Source: Bryobacterales bacterium
Lineage (GTDB): Bacteria; Acidobacteriota; Terriglobia; Bryobacterales; Bryobacteraceae
Length of the DNA stretch: 56,102 bases
Assembly (NCBI GenBank): GCA_003142185.1
Contig: PLOR01000050.1
Span: 1 to 56,102 of the forward strand
Reading direction: 5' to 3'
The number at the start of each line of letters is the position of its first letter. Position 1 is the first letter of the stretch. This document shows, one piece after another, positions 34,168 through 42,106 of the stretch. The notes beneath the pieces are model-generated. The model saw only the letters and a list, made by a program, of their open reading frames with translations. It had not been told where the DNA came from and did no database searches. The translations under genes and the position numbers were made by a program.

Positions 34168-35411
34168 GAAAGATGCGCCTTTCTACTAGCGACGTCGCCG
34201 GCAAGAAAAGGGGCAGCGGAACGAACGACATTTTCGAAAAATGCCGGAACTTCACTCGTCCGGGTGATCTCCAGTCCGCTGGGCTCTACATGTACTTCGA
34301 GGTCTTTGGAGATCGCGAGGGATGCGGGCCTGGGGAGGTCCGCATAGGGAAGCGGAAGGTGTTGATGTTCGGGTCGAACGATTATCTCGCCCTGATCACG
34401 CACCCCAAGGTGAAGGAAGCCGCGGCCCAGGCGCTGAAGAAGTATGGCAGCGGATGCAGCGGTTCACGCTTGTTAAACGGCACGCTGGACCTGCATGTGA
34501 AGCTGGAAGCGGATCTGGCCGCGTTAATGCACAAACAGGCGGCGATCACCTTCGGCACCGGATTCCAGGCGAACTACGCCACGCTCAGCGCGCTGACGGA
34601 AAAGGGCGACGTGATGGTGTGCGACCACAATCTGCACGCCAGCCTGGTGGAAGGCGCGCTGCGTTCGCCGGCGCGGACGGTGCGCTTCCGCCACAACGAC
34701 ATGGAGCACTTCGAGCGGTGCCTGGAGAACTGCCCGCCGGAGGAGAAGATTCTCATCGTTTCCGAAGGCGTGTTCAGCATGGAGGGCGACATCGCCGACA
34801 TGCGGGGCATCACGCGGCTGGCCAAGCCGTACGGGGCGCGGGTGTACGTGGATGAAGCGCACGGGCTGGGCTTGCTGGGCGCGAACGGCGCGGGCGCGGC
34901 CGAGCACCTGGGCGTGCTGGACGACATGGATATCGTGATGGGCACGTTCAGCAAATCGCTGGCATCGGTGGGCGGATTCATCGCTGCGGACCGCACGGTG
35001 ATCGATTATCTGAAGCACACGGCGCGGCCGTTCGTGTTTTCGGCCAGCCTGCCGCCGGCGTCGGTGGCGGCGGCGGGAGCCGCGCTGGACATCATGCGGC
35101 ACGAGCCAGAGCGGCGGCGGAACGTGCTGCGGGTGGCCCAGATGCTCCGCGATGAGCTGCGGGTGCGCGGATTTTCGGTGTTGCCCGGCGAAACGGCGAT
35201 TGTCCCGGTGGTGGTGCGCGAGGAGATGGACCTCTGCCGGCTGTGCAAGACGCTGCTCGAACAGGGGATCTACATCAACCCGGTGCTGCGTCCGGCGGCG
35301 GCGCAGAACCTGCTGCGAATTTCCTGTACGGCAGCACACACCGAACAGCACGTGGACCGGCTGGTCAGCACGCTGGTGCGGGTGATCTCGGAACTGGGCA
35401 TCGAGATTTAA
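34158..35411 (+). CDS. spt: Serine palmitoyltransferase (alpha-oxoamine synthase)
   Basis: 417 residues, PLP-dependent alpha-oxoamine synthase. Motifs favour serine palmitoyltransferase over KBL/BioF: 'GSGCSGSRLLNGTLDLHVKLE', 'DHNLHASLVEGAL' (histidine stacking on PLP), 'YVDEAHGLGLLGANGAG', the PLP-lysine motif G-T-F-S-K-S followed by 'LASVGGF' (BioF usually has T-L-G-K), and 'RPFVFSASLPPASVA'. It condenses L-serine with a long acyl-CoA or acyl-ACP to 3-ketosphinganine, the first step of sphingolipid synthesis. Start ambiguous between 34158 and 34173; the former overlaps the acyltransferase gene by ten bases. Last gene of a five-gene operon. Confidence 0.9.
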   Translation: MELRKMRLSTSDVAGKKRGSGTNDIFEKCRNFTRPGDLQSAGLYMYFEVFGDREGCGPGEVRIGKRKVLMFGSNDYLALITHPKVKEAAAQALKKYGSGCSGSRLLNGTLDLHVKLEADLAALMHKQAAITFGTGFQANYATLSALTEKGDVMVCDHNLHASLVEGALRSPARTVRFRHNDMEHFERCLENCPPEEKILIVSEGVFSMEGDIADMRGITRLAKPYGARVYVDEAHGLGLLGANGAGAAEHLGVLDDMDIVMGTFSKSLASVGGFIAADRTVIDYLKHTARPFVFSASLPPASVAAAGAALDIMRHEPERRRNVLRVAQMLRDELRVRGFSVLPGETAIVPVVVREEMDLCRLCKTLLEQGIYINPVLRPAAAQNLLRISCTAAHTEQHVDRLVSTLVRVISELGIEI

Positions 35412-35427
35412 GGGCGGGCTGGTAGAA

Positions 35428-35451
35428 CGGACCATCGCCTTTCGTGGTCCG
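35428..35451. terminator. Bidirectional terminator-like hairpin
   Basis: CGGACCA (35428-35434) pairs with TGGTCCG (35445-35451) around a ten-base loop, in the 60-base gap between the convergent spt and ABC ATPase genes. There is no strong T tract on either side, so efficiency is uncertain, but no other candidate is present. Confidence 0.4.
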
Positions 35452-35471
35452 CGCCTCGTGCCTGCCCCAAC

Positions 35472-36212
35472 CTACCGTATCTTTTCGTCCTTTTCGATCT
35501 TCCCGTCGCGGATGTGGATGATCCGCCAGGCGTGCTGCGCGATATCGTGCTCGTGCGTGACCAGGATGATGGTGTTGCCTTGTTCATGCAGACGCTCGAA
35601 CAGGGCCATAATCTCGTTACCGGTGGCCGTATCCAGGTTGCCGGTAGGCTCGTCGGCCAGCAGGATGGATGGGTTGTTGACCAGGGCGCGGGCGACGGCC
35701 ACCCTCTGGCGCTGGCCGCCGGACAGCTCATTGGGCTTGTGCAGCATGCGCTGTTCCAGGTCCACTTGCCGCATTGCCTGCTTGGCCCGCTCGAGGCGCT
35801 CGGCGGAGGACATGCCGGCGTAGATCAGCGGCAATTCGACGTTGTGCAGTGCCGTGGCGCGCGGCAGCAGGTTGAAGGTCTGGAAAACGAAACCGATTTC
35901 CTTGTTGCGGATGCGGGCCAGCTCATCGTCCGTCATCTCGCTCACCAGGTGGCCGTTGATGAAGTACTGCCCCTTGGTGGGCGTGTCCAGGCAGCCGATC
36001 AGATTCATCAGCGTGGATTTGCCCGAGCCGGAAGGGCCCATGATGGCGACATACTCGCCGCGCTTGATTTCGATATCGACACCCGAAACCGCGTGGATGG
36101 TCTGATCGCCCATCGTGTACGTCTTCCACAGATCGTAGGTGCGGATGACCACGCCATCCCGCTTGAGTTGCTCGGCGCGCTCCAGTAATGAGTTGTCGGC
36201 GACGGCTGACAT
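35472..36212 (-). CDS. ABC transporter ATP-binding protein (MacB/LolD type)
   Basis: 246 residues: Walker A 'GPSGSGKST', Q-loop '[23 protein letters not shown]' (the N-L-L-P form typical of LolD/MacB ATPases), signature '[15 protein letters not shown]', Walker B '[12 protein letters not shown]', H-loop '[11 protein letters not shown]'. It would energise an FtsX/MacB-type permease moving lipids, lipoproteins or toxic compounds. It follows the membrane-fusion protein gene by 15 bases, but the expected permease gene is absent; the ADOP permease at 43768 is far away and on the opposite strand. Confidence 0.92.
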   Translation of the reverse strand: MSAVADNSLLERAEQLKRDGVVIRTYDLWKTYTMGDQTIHAVSGVDIEIKRGEYVAIMGPSGSGKSTLMNLIGCLDTPTKGQYFINGHLVSEMTDDELARIRNKEIGFVFQTFNLLPRATALHNVELPLIYAGMSSAERLERAKQAMRQVDLEQRMLHKPNELSGGQRQRVAVARALVNNPSILLADEPTGNLDTATGNEIMALFERLHEQGNTIILVTHEHDIAQHAWRIIHIRDGKIEKDEKIR

Positions 36213-36227
36213 AAGGTATCTCGAGTC

Positions 36228-37658
36228 CTAACTGGTCGTAGCGGCTACCGGCGCCTTGTTATCGACCTTAACCATGGCCCCGTTCTTGATCGTGCGGATC
36301 ACCTGGTAGGAGCCGGTGACGATCTGGTCGCCCGGCTTCAACCCGGTGAGCACTTCAATGTCGGTGGCGCCGGTGATGCCGGTCTCGACTTTGCGGAATT
36401 CGGCTTTGCCCGCGTTCACCACAAAGACGCCCTGGATTTCTTCCTTGCGCGCTTTTTCGGCGGCGGGGTCCGGCTTGGTGGCGGCTTGCGCGGTGGAAGT
36501 GGTGCCGGGCTTGGGCTGCTCCAGGTCGCCGCGCTGCCGGATGGTGAGCGCCTGAATGGGTATCGTTACCGCGTTGGCGCGCGTCGCGGTGGTGACCTTG
36601 GCGGTGCAGGAAAGGCCGGGCCGAACCTCTTCCGGCGGATTATCCATCGCGATGACCACCTTGAAGTCCTTGGCCTCCTGGCTGGAGATGGCGCTTTGCG
36701 AAGCGGCCAGACCGGTGGAGCGCAGGATGGCGGTGTCGCCGATCTCGGTCACGTGCCCTTTGAAGGTCTTATTGGGAATGGCGTCGATGGTGATATCGGC
36801 CACCTGGCCCAGGTGCACGCTCACGATATCGGTTTCATCCACCTTGACCTCGGCCGTGATCATGGACATGTCGGCGATGGTCATGATCACGCTGCCCTCG
36901 GAATTCTGGATGCCGGGCACGACGGATTCGCCGACGCGCACGGGCAGGTTGGTGACCACGCCATCGAGCGGCGCAACGGAGTCGTACTTGCGCAGGACGT
37001 CCGCGAAGCGGTTGAGGTTGGCGCGGGCTTGGGCGATGTGCCGCTGGGTGGAAGAAACCTGCGCCGCGTTCTGCTCGCGCTGTGCTCTGGCTTGCACGAT
37101 TTTGGCCTCGGATTGCGTGATCTGCGCTTTCTGCGCTTCGTAGGTGAATTTCTTGAGCTCGAAATCCTGCCGGGCGAGCAGTTTTTCGTTGAACAGCTCC
37201 TGGGCGCGGTCGAAATCGGCCTTCATGCGATCCAGGTCTGCTTTATCGTGCTCGAGGCCAGCCTCCATGGTGTGGATGTTTTCGTCGGCCGCCTTGAGTC
37301 CAGCTTCCGAGGCCGTCGTATCGGCCTCCGCGGAGCTGACGGATGCCTGATACGCCGCCACATCGGCCGTGGGTTGCGTGTTTTCCACACGCGCCAGCAA
37401 TTGGCCCTTGCGGACGTGATCGCCTTCCTTGACCAGGATTTCCGTGATGTTGCCCATCGCGTTGGCGCCGATATTGATGTAGTTCTTGGGCTTGATCTCT
37501 CCCGAGGAAGTGACGATGGCAGCCAGGTCGCCGCGCGTTACCTGTCCGGTTTGCACCGTCACCACGCCGCGCTTGCTATAGACCGTGCTCGCGTATACTC
37601 CGATAGCGGCCACAAGCAGAGCCGCCAATGTGATGATTACTTTCCACTTAGTTTTCAC
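36228..37658 (-). CDS. Periplasmic adaptor (HlyD/MacA-like membrane-fusion protein)
   Basis: 476 residues. An N-terminal membrane anchor (about 5-28) is followed by the barrel-sandwich half 'GEIKPKNYINIGANAMGNITEILVKEGDHVRKGQLLARVE', a long alpha-hairpin (about 95-220, heptad-rich) and the second half-lipoyl motif 'DSVAPLDGVVTNLPVRVGESVVPG'. Then come a beta-barrel and membrane-proximal domains with an inserted Lys/Pro/Ala-rich loop near 385-405. It should bridge an inner-membrane transporter and an outer-membrane channel, working with the ATPase downstream. No TolC-type gene is in the window. Confidence 0.9.
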   Translation of the reverse strand: MKTKWKVIITLAALLVAAIGVYASTVYSKRGVVTVQTGQVTRGDLAAIVTSSGEIKPKNYINIGANAMGNITEILVKEGDHVRKGQLLARVENTQPTADVAAYQASVSSAEADTTASEAGLKAADENIHTMEAGLEHDKADLDRMKADFDRAQELFNEKLLARQDFELKKFTYEAQKAQITQSEAKIVQARAQREQNAAQVSSTQRHIAQARANLNRFADVLRKYDSVAPLDGVVTNLPVRVGESVVPGIQNSEGSVIMTIADMSMITAEVKVDETDIVSVHLGQVADITIDAIPNKTFKGHVTEIGDTAILRSTGLAASQSAISSQEAKDFKVVIAMDNPPEEVRPGLSCTAKVTTATRANAVTIPIQALTIRQRGDLEQPKPGTTSTAQAATKPDPAAEKARKEEIQGVFVVNAGKAEFRKVETGITGATDIEVLTGLKPGDQIVTGSYQVIRTIKNGAMVKVDNKAPVAATTS

Positions 37659-37916
37659 GACGAATGTCCTATCACCGCTTTAGACGCAAATTTGCAGGTG
37701 GGAGTTCACCATTTATTTTACAACGCCGGCCCGCAGGCCCTACGGCGGAAGCGTAGGGAGCCATCCGGAAGACGCCGGAAAGGGGGAAATGTTAGCGGAG
37801 GGCAAACAGGATTAGCCACGGGATGAACACAGAGGAACGCCGATAAGCAAGAACGCGTCTTTATCTGTGTTTATCCGTGTTCATCCGTGGCTCAAAATGG
37901 CTCTTTGGGCAGCTCG
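37659..37916. other. Intergenic region with a long hairpin
   Basis: 258 bases upstream of the adaptor gene and downstream of accA, both on the minus strand. Apart from the inverted repeat at 37814-37892 it contains only short GC-rich strings. The adaptor promoter should lie in 37660-37800 but no consensus is convincing. Confidence 0.5.
37814..37892. repeat. Inverted repeat with ATCCGTG motifs
   Basis: AGCCACGGGATGAACAC (37814-37830) is the inverse, with one extra G, of GTGTTCATCCGTGGCT (37877-37892). Between the arms further ATCYGTGTTTATCCGTGTT-like units occur at 37863-37880. The fold gives a long hairpin downstream of accA. The same kind of 'tcatccgtggc' string recurs in many environmental genomes, from memory; this was not checked. 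Confidence 0.6.
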
Positions 37917-38756
37917 CTACGCGAAGAAATTGCCCATTTTGCGGAACTTGGCGTAGCGGTGCTCCACCAGTTGTTCTCCGCTGAGCGCGGCTAGGTCGAG
38001 CAGGCTATGGCGGAGTGCCTGCCGCAGGTTTTCGGCGGCGGCTTCCGGGTCCTCCTGCGCGCCGCCTTCGGGCTCGGGAATGATGGTGTCGATCAAACCG
38101 AGCTGATCCAGATCCTCCGCGGTGAGGCGCAGCGCGGCCGCGGCACGCTCGGCCTTGCCCGAATCGCGATAGATGATGGATGCGCAACTCTCCGGCGAAA
38201 TCACGCTATAGACCGCATTTTCGAACATCAGGACGGTGTTGCCGACGCCCAGCGCGAGCGCGCCTCCGCTCCCGCCTTCGCCAATCACGACCACGATAAC
38301 CGGAATGGCCAGCCGCGCCATCTCGCGCAGGTTGCGGGCGATGGCTTCCGCCTGGCCGCGCTCCTCGGCGTCGATGCCGGGGTAGGCGCCGGTGGTATCC
38401 AGAAACGTGATCACCGGGCGCCCGAACTTGGCGGCCAGTTGCATGATGCGCAGGGCTTTCCGGTAGCCCTCCGGCTTGGGCATGCCGAAGTTGTGCTGCA
38501 GCCGCTCTTTAGTATTGCGGCCTTTTTCTTCCGCCACGATGACGATGGGCCGGCCGTCGAAACGCGCCAGGCCGGCGACGATGGCGGGGTCGTCGGCGAA
38601 CGATCGGTCGCCGTGCAGTTCCTGGAAATCGGTGAACAGGCGGTCGATGTAGTCGAGCGAGTGCGGCCGCTTGGGATGGCGCGCCAGTTGCACCCGCTTC
38701 CACGCAGGATGAAGCTCAGGCGGCGCCGGCGCGTCGGACGTGATCTCGGGATCCAC
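37917..38756 (-). CDS. accA: Acetyl-CoA carboxylase carboxyltransferase, alpha subunit
   Basis: 279 residues from the GTG start. AccA transfers carboxyl from carboxybiotin to acetyl-CoA with AccD, giving malonyl-CoA for fatty acid synthesis. Diagnostic blocks: 'RPHSLDYIDRLFTDFQELHGDRSFADDPAIVAGLARFDG', 'EKGRNTKERLQHNFGMPKPEGYRKALRIMQLAAKF', 'FLDTTGAYPGIDAEERGQAEAIA', 'GEGGSGGALALGVGNTVLMFENAVYSVISPE'. Slightly shorter than E. coli AccA at the N-terminus. The in-frame extension to 38813 would cover the fur promoter and was rejected. accD is not in the window. Divergent from the Fur-family gene. Confidence 0.95.
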   Translation of the reverse strand: MDPEITSDAPAPPELHPAWKRVQLARHPKRPHSLDYIDRLFTDFQELHGDRSFADDPAIVAGLARFDGRPIVIVAEEKGRNTKERLQHNFGMPKPEGYRKALRIMQLAAKFGRPVITFLDTTGAYPGIDAEERGQAEAIARNLREMARLAIPVIVVVIGEGGSGGALALGVGNTVLMFENAVYSVISPESCASIIYRDSGKAERAAAALRLTAEDLDQLGLIDTIIPEPEGGAQEDPEAAAENLRQALRHSLLDLAALSGEQLVEHRYAKFRKMGNFFA

Positions 38757-38806
38757 TCTTAAACATCTTACCAGTGGACCGGGCCGGCACAGCAATCGCG
38801 CCGCAC

Positions 38807-38840
38807 TTGACACGCCGCCGATTTAGATTTAATCTAAATC
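38807..38840 (+). promoter_or_regulatory. Promoter and 21-bp palindromic operator of the PerR/Fur operon
   Basis: TTGACA (38807-38812) is followed 17 bases later by TAATCT (38830-38835), which lies inside a perfect palindrome: GATTTAGATT (38820-38829), central T, AATCTAAATC (38831-38840). AT-rich palindromes of this size are typical Fur/PerR boxes. Binding would cover spacer and -10, so the regulator encoded next should repress its own operon. The GTG at 38847 is so close that the transcript would have almost no leader. Confidence 0.78.
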
Positions 38841-38846
38841 TATATT

Positions 38847-39287
38847 GTGTCTAGTATAAGCACCGAGTTGCGGCAGGCCTTTCTCGCGGCGGATGTGCGG
38901 CCCACCGTGCAGCGCTACGCGGTGCTGCACCACCTGTTGCGGGACGGCGTCCACGCGACAGCGGAGGAGATCTTTCGGGCGGTGAACCGGCAGGATCCGC
39001 GGGCGTCGCGTGCCACGGTTTACAATAGCCTCAAATCCCTGACTCGTGCGGGGCTGGTGCGGGAAGTGATTTCGGAAGGAAAAGCGGCCCGCTATGACGC
39101 CAGCCTGCGTCCGCACCATCATTTTGTGTGCGAGCGCTGTGGGCAAGTGGAAGACATCGCCTGGTTCGAACTCCCGGCGGGAAAACAGGCGCTGGGGGCG
39201 CGCCGGGTGCGCAGTTTTGAGGTAGTGTTCCGCGGCGTATGTGAGAAGTGCGGCGGTTCGCAACCAAGGACAGGAGAGACGACATGA
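38847..39287 (+). CDS. Fur-family repressor, probably PerR
   Basis: 146 residues. Winged-helix N-terminus ('VRPTVQRYAVLHHLLRDGVHATAEEIFRAVNRQDPRASRATVYNSLKSLTRAGLV') with the R-A-T-V-Y-N recognition helix seen in PerR/Fur, then 'HHHFVCERCGQVEDI' with the regulatory histidines and first C-x-x-C. The second C-x-x-C ('CEKCGG') forms the structural zinc site. Co-transcription with ahpC and ahpD argues for a peroxide sensor rather than an iron regulator. GTG start. A 21-base palindrome stands directly upstream. The stop overlaps the start of phhB (ATGA). Confidence 0.88.
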   Translation: MSSISTELRQAFLAADVRPTVQRYAVLHHLLRDGVHATAEEIFRAVNRQDPRASRATVYNSLKSLTRAGLVREVISEGKAARYDASLRPHHHFVCERCGQVEDIAWFELPAGKQALGARRVRSFEVVFRGVCEKCGGSQPRTGETT

Positions 39288-39613
39288 GTCTGGCGGGAAA
39301 GCAATGCAAGCCGTGCACCGGCGGCGTGCCGGCGCTCAAGGGCGAAGAGTTGGCGCAACTGCAAGCGCAGTTGCAAGGTTGGCAAGTGGTGGGCGGACAT
39401 CATTTGCAGAAAATGTTCGCGTTCCCGGATTTCCGCGCGGCGCTGGCTTTCGTCAACCGCGTCGGGGAACTGGCCGAGCGGGAGGGCCACCATCCGGACC
39501 TCTACCTGGCTTGGGGACGCGTGGAAGCCAAGATTTGGACCCACAAAATCGACGGCCTGACCGAGAGCGATTTTATTCTGGCGGCCAAGATCGACACTGT
39601 ATTCGAGATTTGA
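39284..39613 (+). CDS. phhB: Pterin-4a-carbinolamine dehydratase
   Basis: 109 residues, full length for the family. It has the active-site signature: 'EREGHHPDLYLAWGRVEAKIWTHKIDGLTESD', with His69-His70-Pro71 and His87. The enzyme dehydrates 4a-hydroxytetrahydropterin to the quinonoid dihydropterin after aromatic hydroxylation. Its start overlaps the stop of the PerR-like gene and it is 23 bases ahead of ahpC, so it sits inside an oxidative-stress operon. No phenylalanine hydroxylase is nearby. The N-terminus has a C-x-x-C pair ('KQCKPCTGG', residues 8 and 11). Confidence 0.9.
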   Translation: MSLAGKQCKPCTGGVPALKGEELAQLQAQLQGWQVVGGHHLQKMFAFPDFRAALAFVNRVGELAEREGHHPDLYLAWGRVEAKIWTHKIDGLTESDFILAAKIDTVFEI

Positions 39614-39636
39614 GAACACGAGGAGAAACCACAGAC

Positions 39637-40179
39637 ATGTTAGGAGTTGGACAGAAGTTTCCACCTTTCTCTATGCAGGCGACGGTGAGCCTGGAGAAAG
39701 GCAAGACGTTTCGCACCATCACCGAAGAGGACTATCCGGATAAGTGGAAGGTCTATTTCTTCTGGCCGAAGGACTTCACCTTCGTCTGCCCGACGGAGAT
39801 CGCGGCGTTCGGCAAGATGAACAAGGATTTCAGCGACCGGGACGCGCAGATATTGGGCGGCAGCACGGACTCCGAATTCGTGCACCTGGCTTGGCGGCAG
39901 AGCCATCCCGACCTGAAAGAGCTGCCGTTTCCCATGCTGGCCGACATCAAGCGCGAGCTGTGCGCGGCGCTGGGAATTCTGGACCCGCAGGAGGGAGTGG
40001 CGCAGCGGGCGACCTTCGTGGTGGATCCGCATAACCTGATCCGCTTCGTTGCGGTGAACGATCTTTCGGTGGGCCGCAATCCGCAAGAGGTGCTGCGCGT
40101 GCTCGATGCGCTGCAGACCGACGAGCTTTGCCCCTGTAACTGGCACAAGGGCGAAGATGTGCTGAAGCCGGTCGTATAG
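39637..40179 (+). CDS. ahpC: Alkyl hydroperoxide reductase AhpC (2-Cys peroxiredoxin)
   Basis: 180 residues, very like the mycobacterial AhpC group: 'KWKVYFFWPKDFTFVCPTEIAAF' with peroxidatic Cys51, 'LPFPMLADIKREL', 'RATFVVDPHNLIRFVAVND', 'SVGRNPQEVLRVLDALQTDELCPCNWHKGE' with resolving Cys165 and the extra Cys167 that mycobacterial AhpC also has. It reduces organic peroxides and peroxynitrite. AhpD, encoded next, is the reductant in mycobacteria, in place of AhpF. Third gene of the PerR operon; AGGAG lies upstream of the ATG. Confidence 0.95.
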   Translation: MLGVGQKFPPFSMQATVSLEKGKTFRTITEEDYPDKWKVYFFWPKDFTFVCPTEIAAFGKMNKDFSDRDAQILGGSTDSEFVHLAWRQSHPDLKELPFPMLADIKRELCAALGILDPQEGVAQRATFVVDPHNLIRFVAVNDLSVGRNPQEVLRVLDALQTDELCPCNWHKGEDVLKPVV

Positions 40180-40185
40180 CGCTCC

Positions 40186-40255
40186 GTGGCGCGGCTTGCC
40201 CGTGCACCATCCGGGACTGTCAAATCTGCAGAGCCGAGAGTCATCTCGGCTTTTC
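40186..40255 (+). repeat. Terminator-like dispersed repeat, copy D
   Basis: Begins GTGGCGCGGC and ends with a perfect stem GCCGAGA (40233-40239), loop GTCA, TCTCGGC (40244-40250) followed by TTTTC. It lies between ahpC and ahpD, where an intrinsic terminator would lower ahpD expression relative to ahpC. Same family as 20288-20340, 22715-22766 and 22871-22925. Confidence 0.78.
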
Positions 40256-40274
40256 TTCCTTCAAGGGAGTCGTG

Positions 40275-40814
40275 ATGACCTATAGCGAATTAGTGGACTC
40301 CATTCCGGAGTATGCCAAGGATTTGAAGCTGAACCTGGGCAATGTAATGGACCAGAGCGAGCTAACCCCGCAGCAGGCCTGGGGGACGGCGGTAGCCTGC
40401 TCGCTGGCGGCGCGCAACCGGCAATTGTATCGCGCGGTCGTCGCCGAAGCTGGCGCCAGGTTGAGTCCGCAGGCGCTGTTCGGCGCCAGGGCGGCGGCGG
40501 CCGTGATGGGGATGAACAACATCTTTTACCGCTTCCGCCACTTCTCGAGCAATCAGAATTACGGAGCTATCCCAGCCCGGCTGCGCATGCAGAGCATCCG
40601 CACCCACGGCACCGACCCGGCGGATTTCGAGTTGTGGTGCCTCGCCGTGTCCGCCGTCAACGGTTGCCAGGTGTGCGTGGACTCGCACGAGCAGGCGGTG
40701 CGCGAAAAGGGGCTGAGCGAGGAAACCGTGATGGCCGCCATCCGCATCGCGGCGACGATTCACGCGCTGGCGGCGGTGGTGGGGGCGGACGAAGCGGCTG
40801 GCGCGACCGCCTGA
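40275..40814 (+). CDS. ahpD: Alkyl hydroperoxidase AhpD (CMD family)
   Basis: 179 residues. The carboxymuconolactone-decarboxylase-type active site is intact: 'FELWCLAVSAVNGCQVCVDSHEQAV' with Cys131, Cys134, His138 and the upstream Glu119 of the proton relay. AhpD passes electrons from lipoylated proteins to AhpC. GGGAG precedes the ATG at the right distance; GTG at 40272 is an alternative. The fourth gene of the operon, separated from ahpC by a repeat that may attenuate transcription. Confidence 0.94.
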   Translation: MTYSELVDSIPEYAKDLKLNLGNVMDQSELTPQQAWGTAVACSLAARNRQLYRAVVAEAGARLSPQALFGARAAAAVMGMNNIFYRFRHFSSNQNYGAIPARLRMQSIRTHGTDPADFELWCLAVSAVNGCQVCVDSHEQAVREKGLSEETVMAAIRIAATIHALAAVVGADEAAGATA

Positions 40815-40825
40815 GGCGTTCATTC

Positions 40826-42106
40826 CTAGGCGAGGCTCGACGAAAGCGTATTCCAGAATTCGGGGAAGGAAACCGAGGCGGCTTCTGCGCCTTCGATGAC
40901 GGATGGGCCGTCGCCTGCCAGCGCGCCGACGGCAAACGCCATCGCGATGCGGTGATCGCCGTGGGAATCGAACTCGGCGGCGTGGAACCTTTGCCGGCCG
41001 GAAATCGCCATTCCATCCGGTAGCTCTTCGGCCTCAATTCCGGCGCGGCGCAGGTTCTCGACCACCGTGCGTATGCGGTCGGTCTCTTTGATCCGCAGCT
41101 CGCCGGCGTCTTTTACGACGAGCCCCTGTTCGGTAGCCGCGCCGAGCACGGCCAGCACGGGGATTTCGTCGATCAGCGCCGCTGCCAGCGCGCCGTCAAT
41201 CGTGCCGCCGCGCAGTTCGGAATGGCGCACCACGATATCGCCCACCAGTTCGCCATTGTGGCTTTCGAGCTCGGGGATGCGGATATTACCGCCCATCCCG
41301 ACCAGGAAATCAAGCAGCGCCGAGCGCGTCGGGTTGAGGCCGACGCCGCGAATGGTCAGCTCCGAACCGGGCACCAGCAGCGCGGCCACAATGAAGAACG
41401 CCGCCGAGGAAAGATCCGCGGGGACGGCGAGCTCGCGCGCGGTGAGCTTGGGGCGTCCCGTTAGCGTGATGGTGCGGCGCTCCACCGTGAGGTCCGCGCC
41501 GAATTCGCGCAGCGCGATTTCGGTGTGATCGCGGGAGCGGACTGGCTCGGTGACGACTGTCCGCCCCGCCGCGTACAGCCCAGCCAACAGCACGCACGTC
41601 TTCACCTGCGCGCTCGGCACCGGCAGCACGTAGTCGATGGGATGCAAAACGGCGCCGGTAATTTCGAGCGGCGGGAACTTGTCCTCGCGCGCGCGGATGC
41701 TGGCGCCCATTTGGGTGAGCGGCAGCATGATGCGCTGCATCGGCCGGCGCGACAGCGATTCATCGCCAATCAGGCGGCTCGTAAATGGCTGCGCCGCGAG
41801 AATACCGGAAATCATGCGGATGGTCGAGCCGGAATTGCCGGCATCGAGATCGCCGGCCGCCTGCCGCAGGCCGTCCAGCCCGCGGCCATGTATGACGAAC
41901 TCGGTGCCAATACCTTCCACGTCGATGCCCAGCGCCCGGACGCAGCCCAGCGTCGAGTGGCAGTCGGCGCCGGTCGAATAGTTGCTGATGCGCGTTGCCC
42001 CTTCGGCGATGGAGCCGATGAGAGCATACCGGTGCGAAATCGACTTATCGCCCGGCAGCGTGATGGTGCCGGAAACCGAAGAAGCGGGAGTGATGACCTT
42101 TCTCAT
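40826..42106 (-). CDS. aroA: 3-phosphoshikimate 1-carboxyvinyltransferase (EPSP synthase)
   Basis: 426 residues. EPSP synthase transfers enolpyruvyl from PEP to shikimate-3-phosphate, the sixth shikimate-pathway step. Signature blocks: 'LPGDKSISHRYALIGSIAEG' near the N-terminus, 'DLDAGNSGSTIRMISGILAAQPF', 'GDESLSRRPMQRIMLPL', 'SAQVKTCVLLAGLYA', 'DLSSAAFFIVAALLVPGSEL', 'RIKETDRI' and 'SHGDHRIAMAFAV'. All catalytic segments are intact. It is convergent with ahpD with 11 bases between the stops and is not linked to other aro genes here. A TAGAAT sequence lies 11 bases before the ATG. Confidence 0.96.
   Translation of the reverse strand: MRKVITPASSVSGTITLPGDKSISHRYALIGSIAEGATRISNYSTGADCHSTLGCVRALGIDVEGIGTEFVIHGRGLDGLRQAAGDLDAGNSGSTIRMISGILAAQPFTSRLIGDESLSRRPMQRIMLPLTQMGASIRAREDKFPPLEITGAVLHPIDYVLPVPSAQVKTCVLLAGLYAAGRTVVTEPVRSRDHTEIALREFGADLTVERRTITLTGRPKLTARELAVPADLSSAAFFIVAALLVPGSELTIRGVGLNPTRSALLDFLVGMGGNIRIPELESHNGELVGDIVVRHSELRGGTIDGALAAALIDEIPVLAVLGAATEQGLVVKDAGELRIKETDRIRTVVENLRRAGIEAEELPDGMAISGRQRFHAAEFDSHGDHRIAMAFAVGALAGDGPSVIEGAEAASVSFPEFWNTLSSSLA

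Noticed and set aside
40826-42106. The G-N-S-G-S-T-I-R active-site variant as evidence of a glyphosate-insensitive EPSP synthase class.
   Set aside because: The glycine equivalent to the classical sensitivity position is retained, and class cannot be judged reliably by eye.
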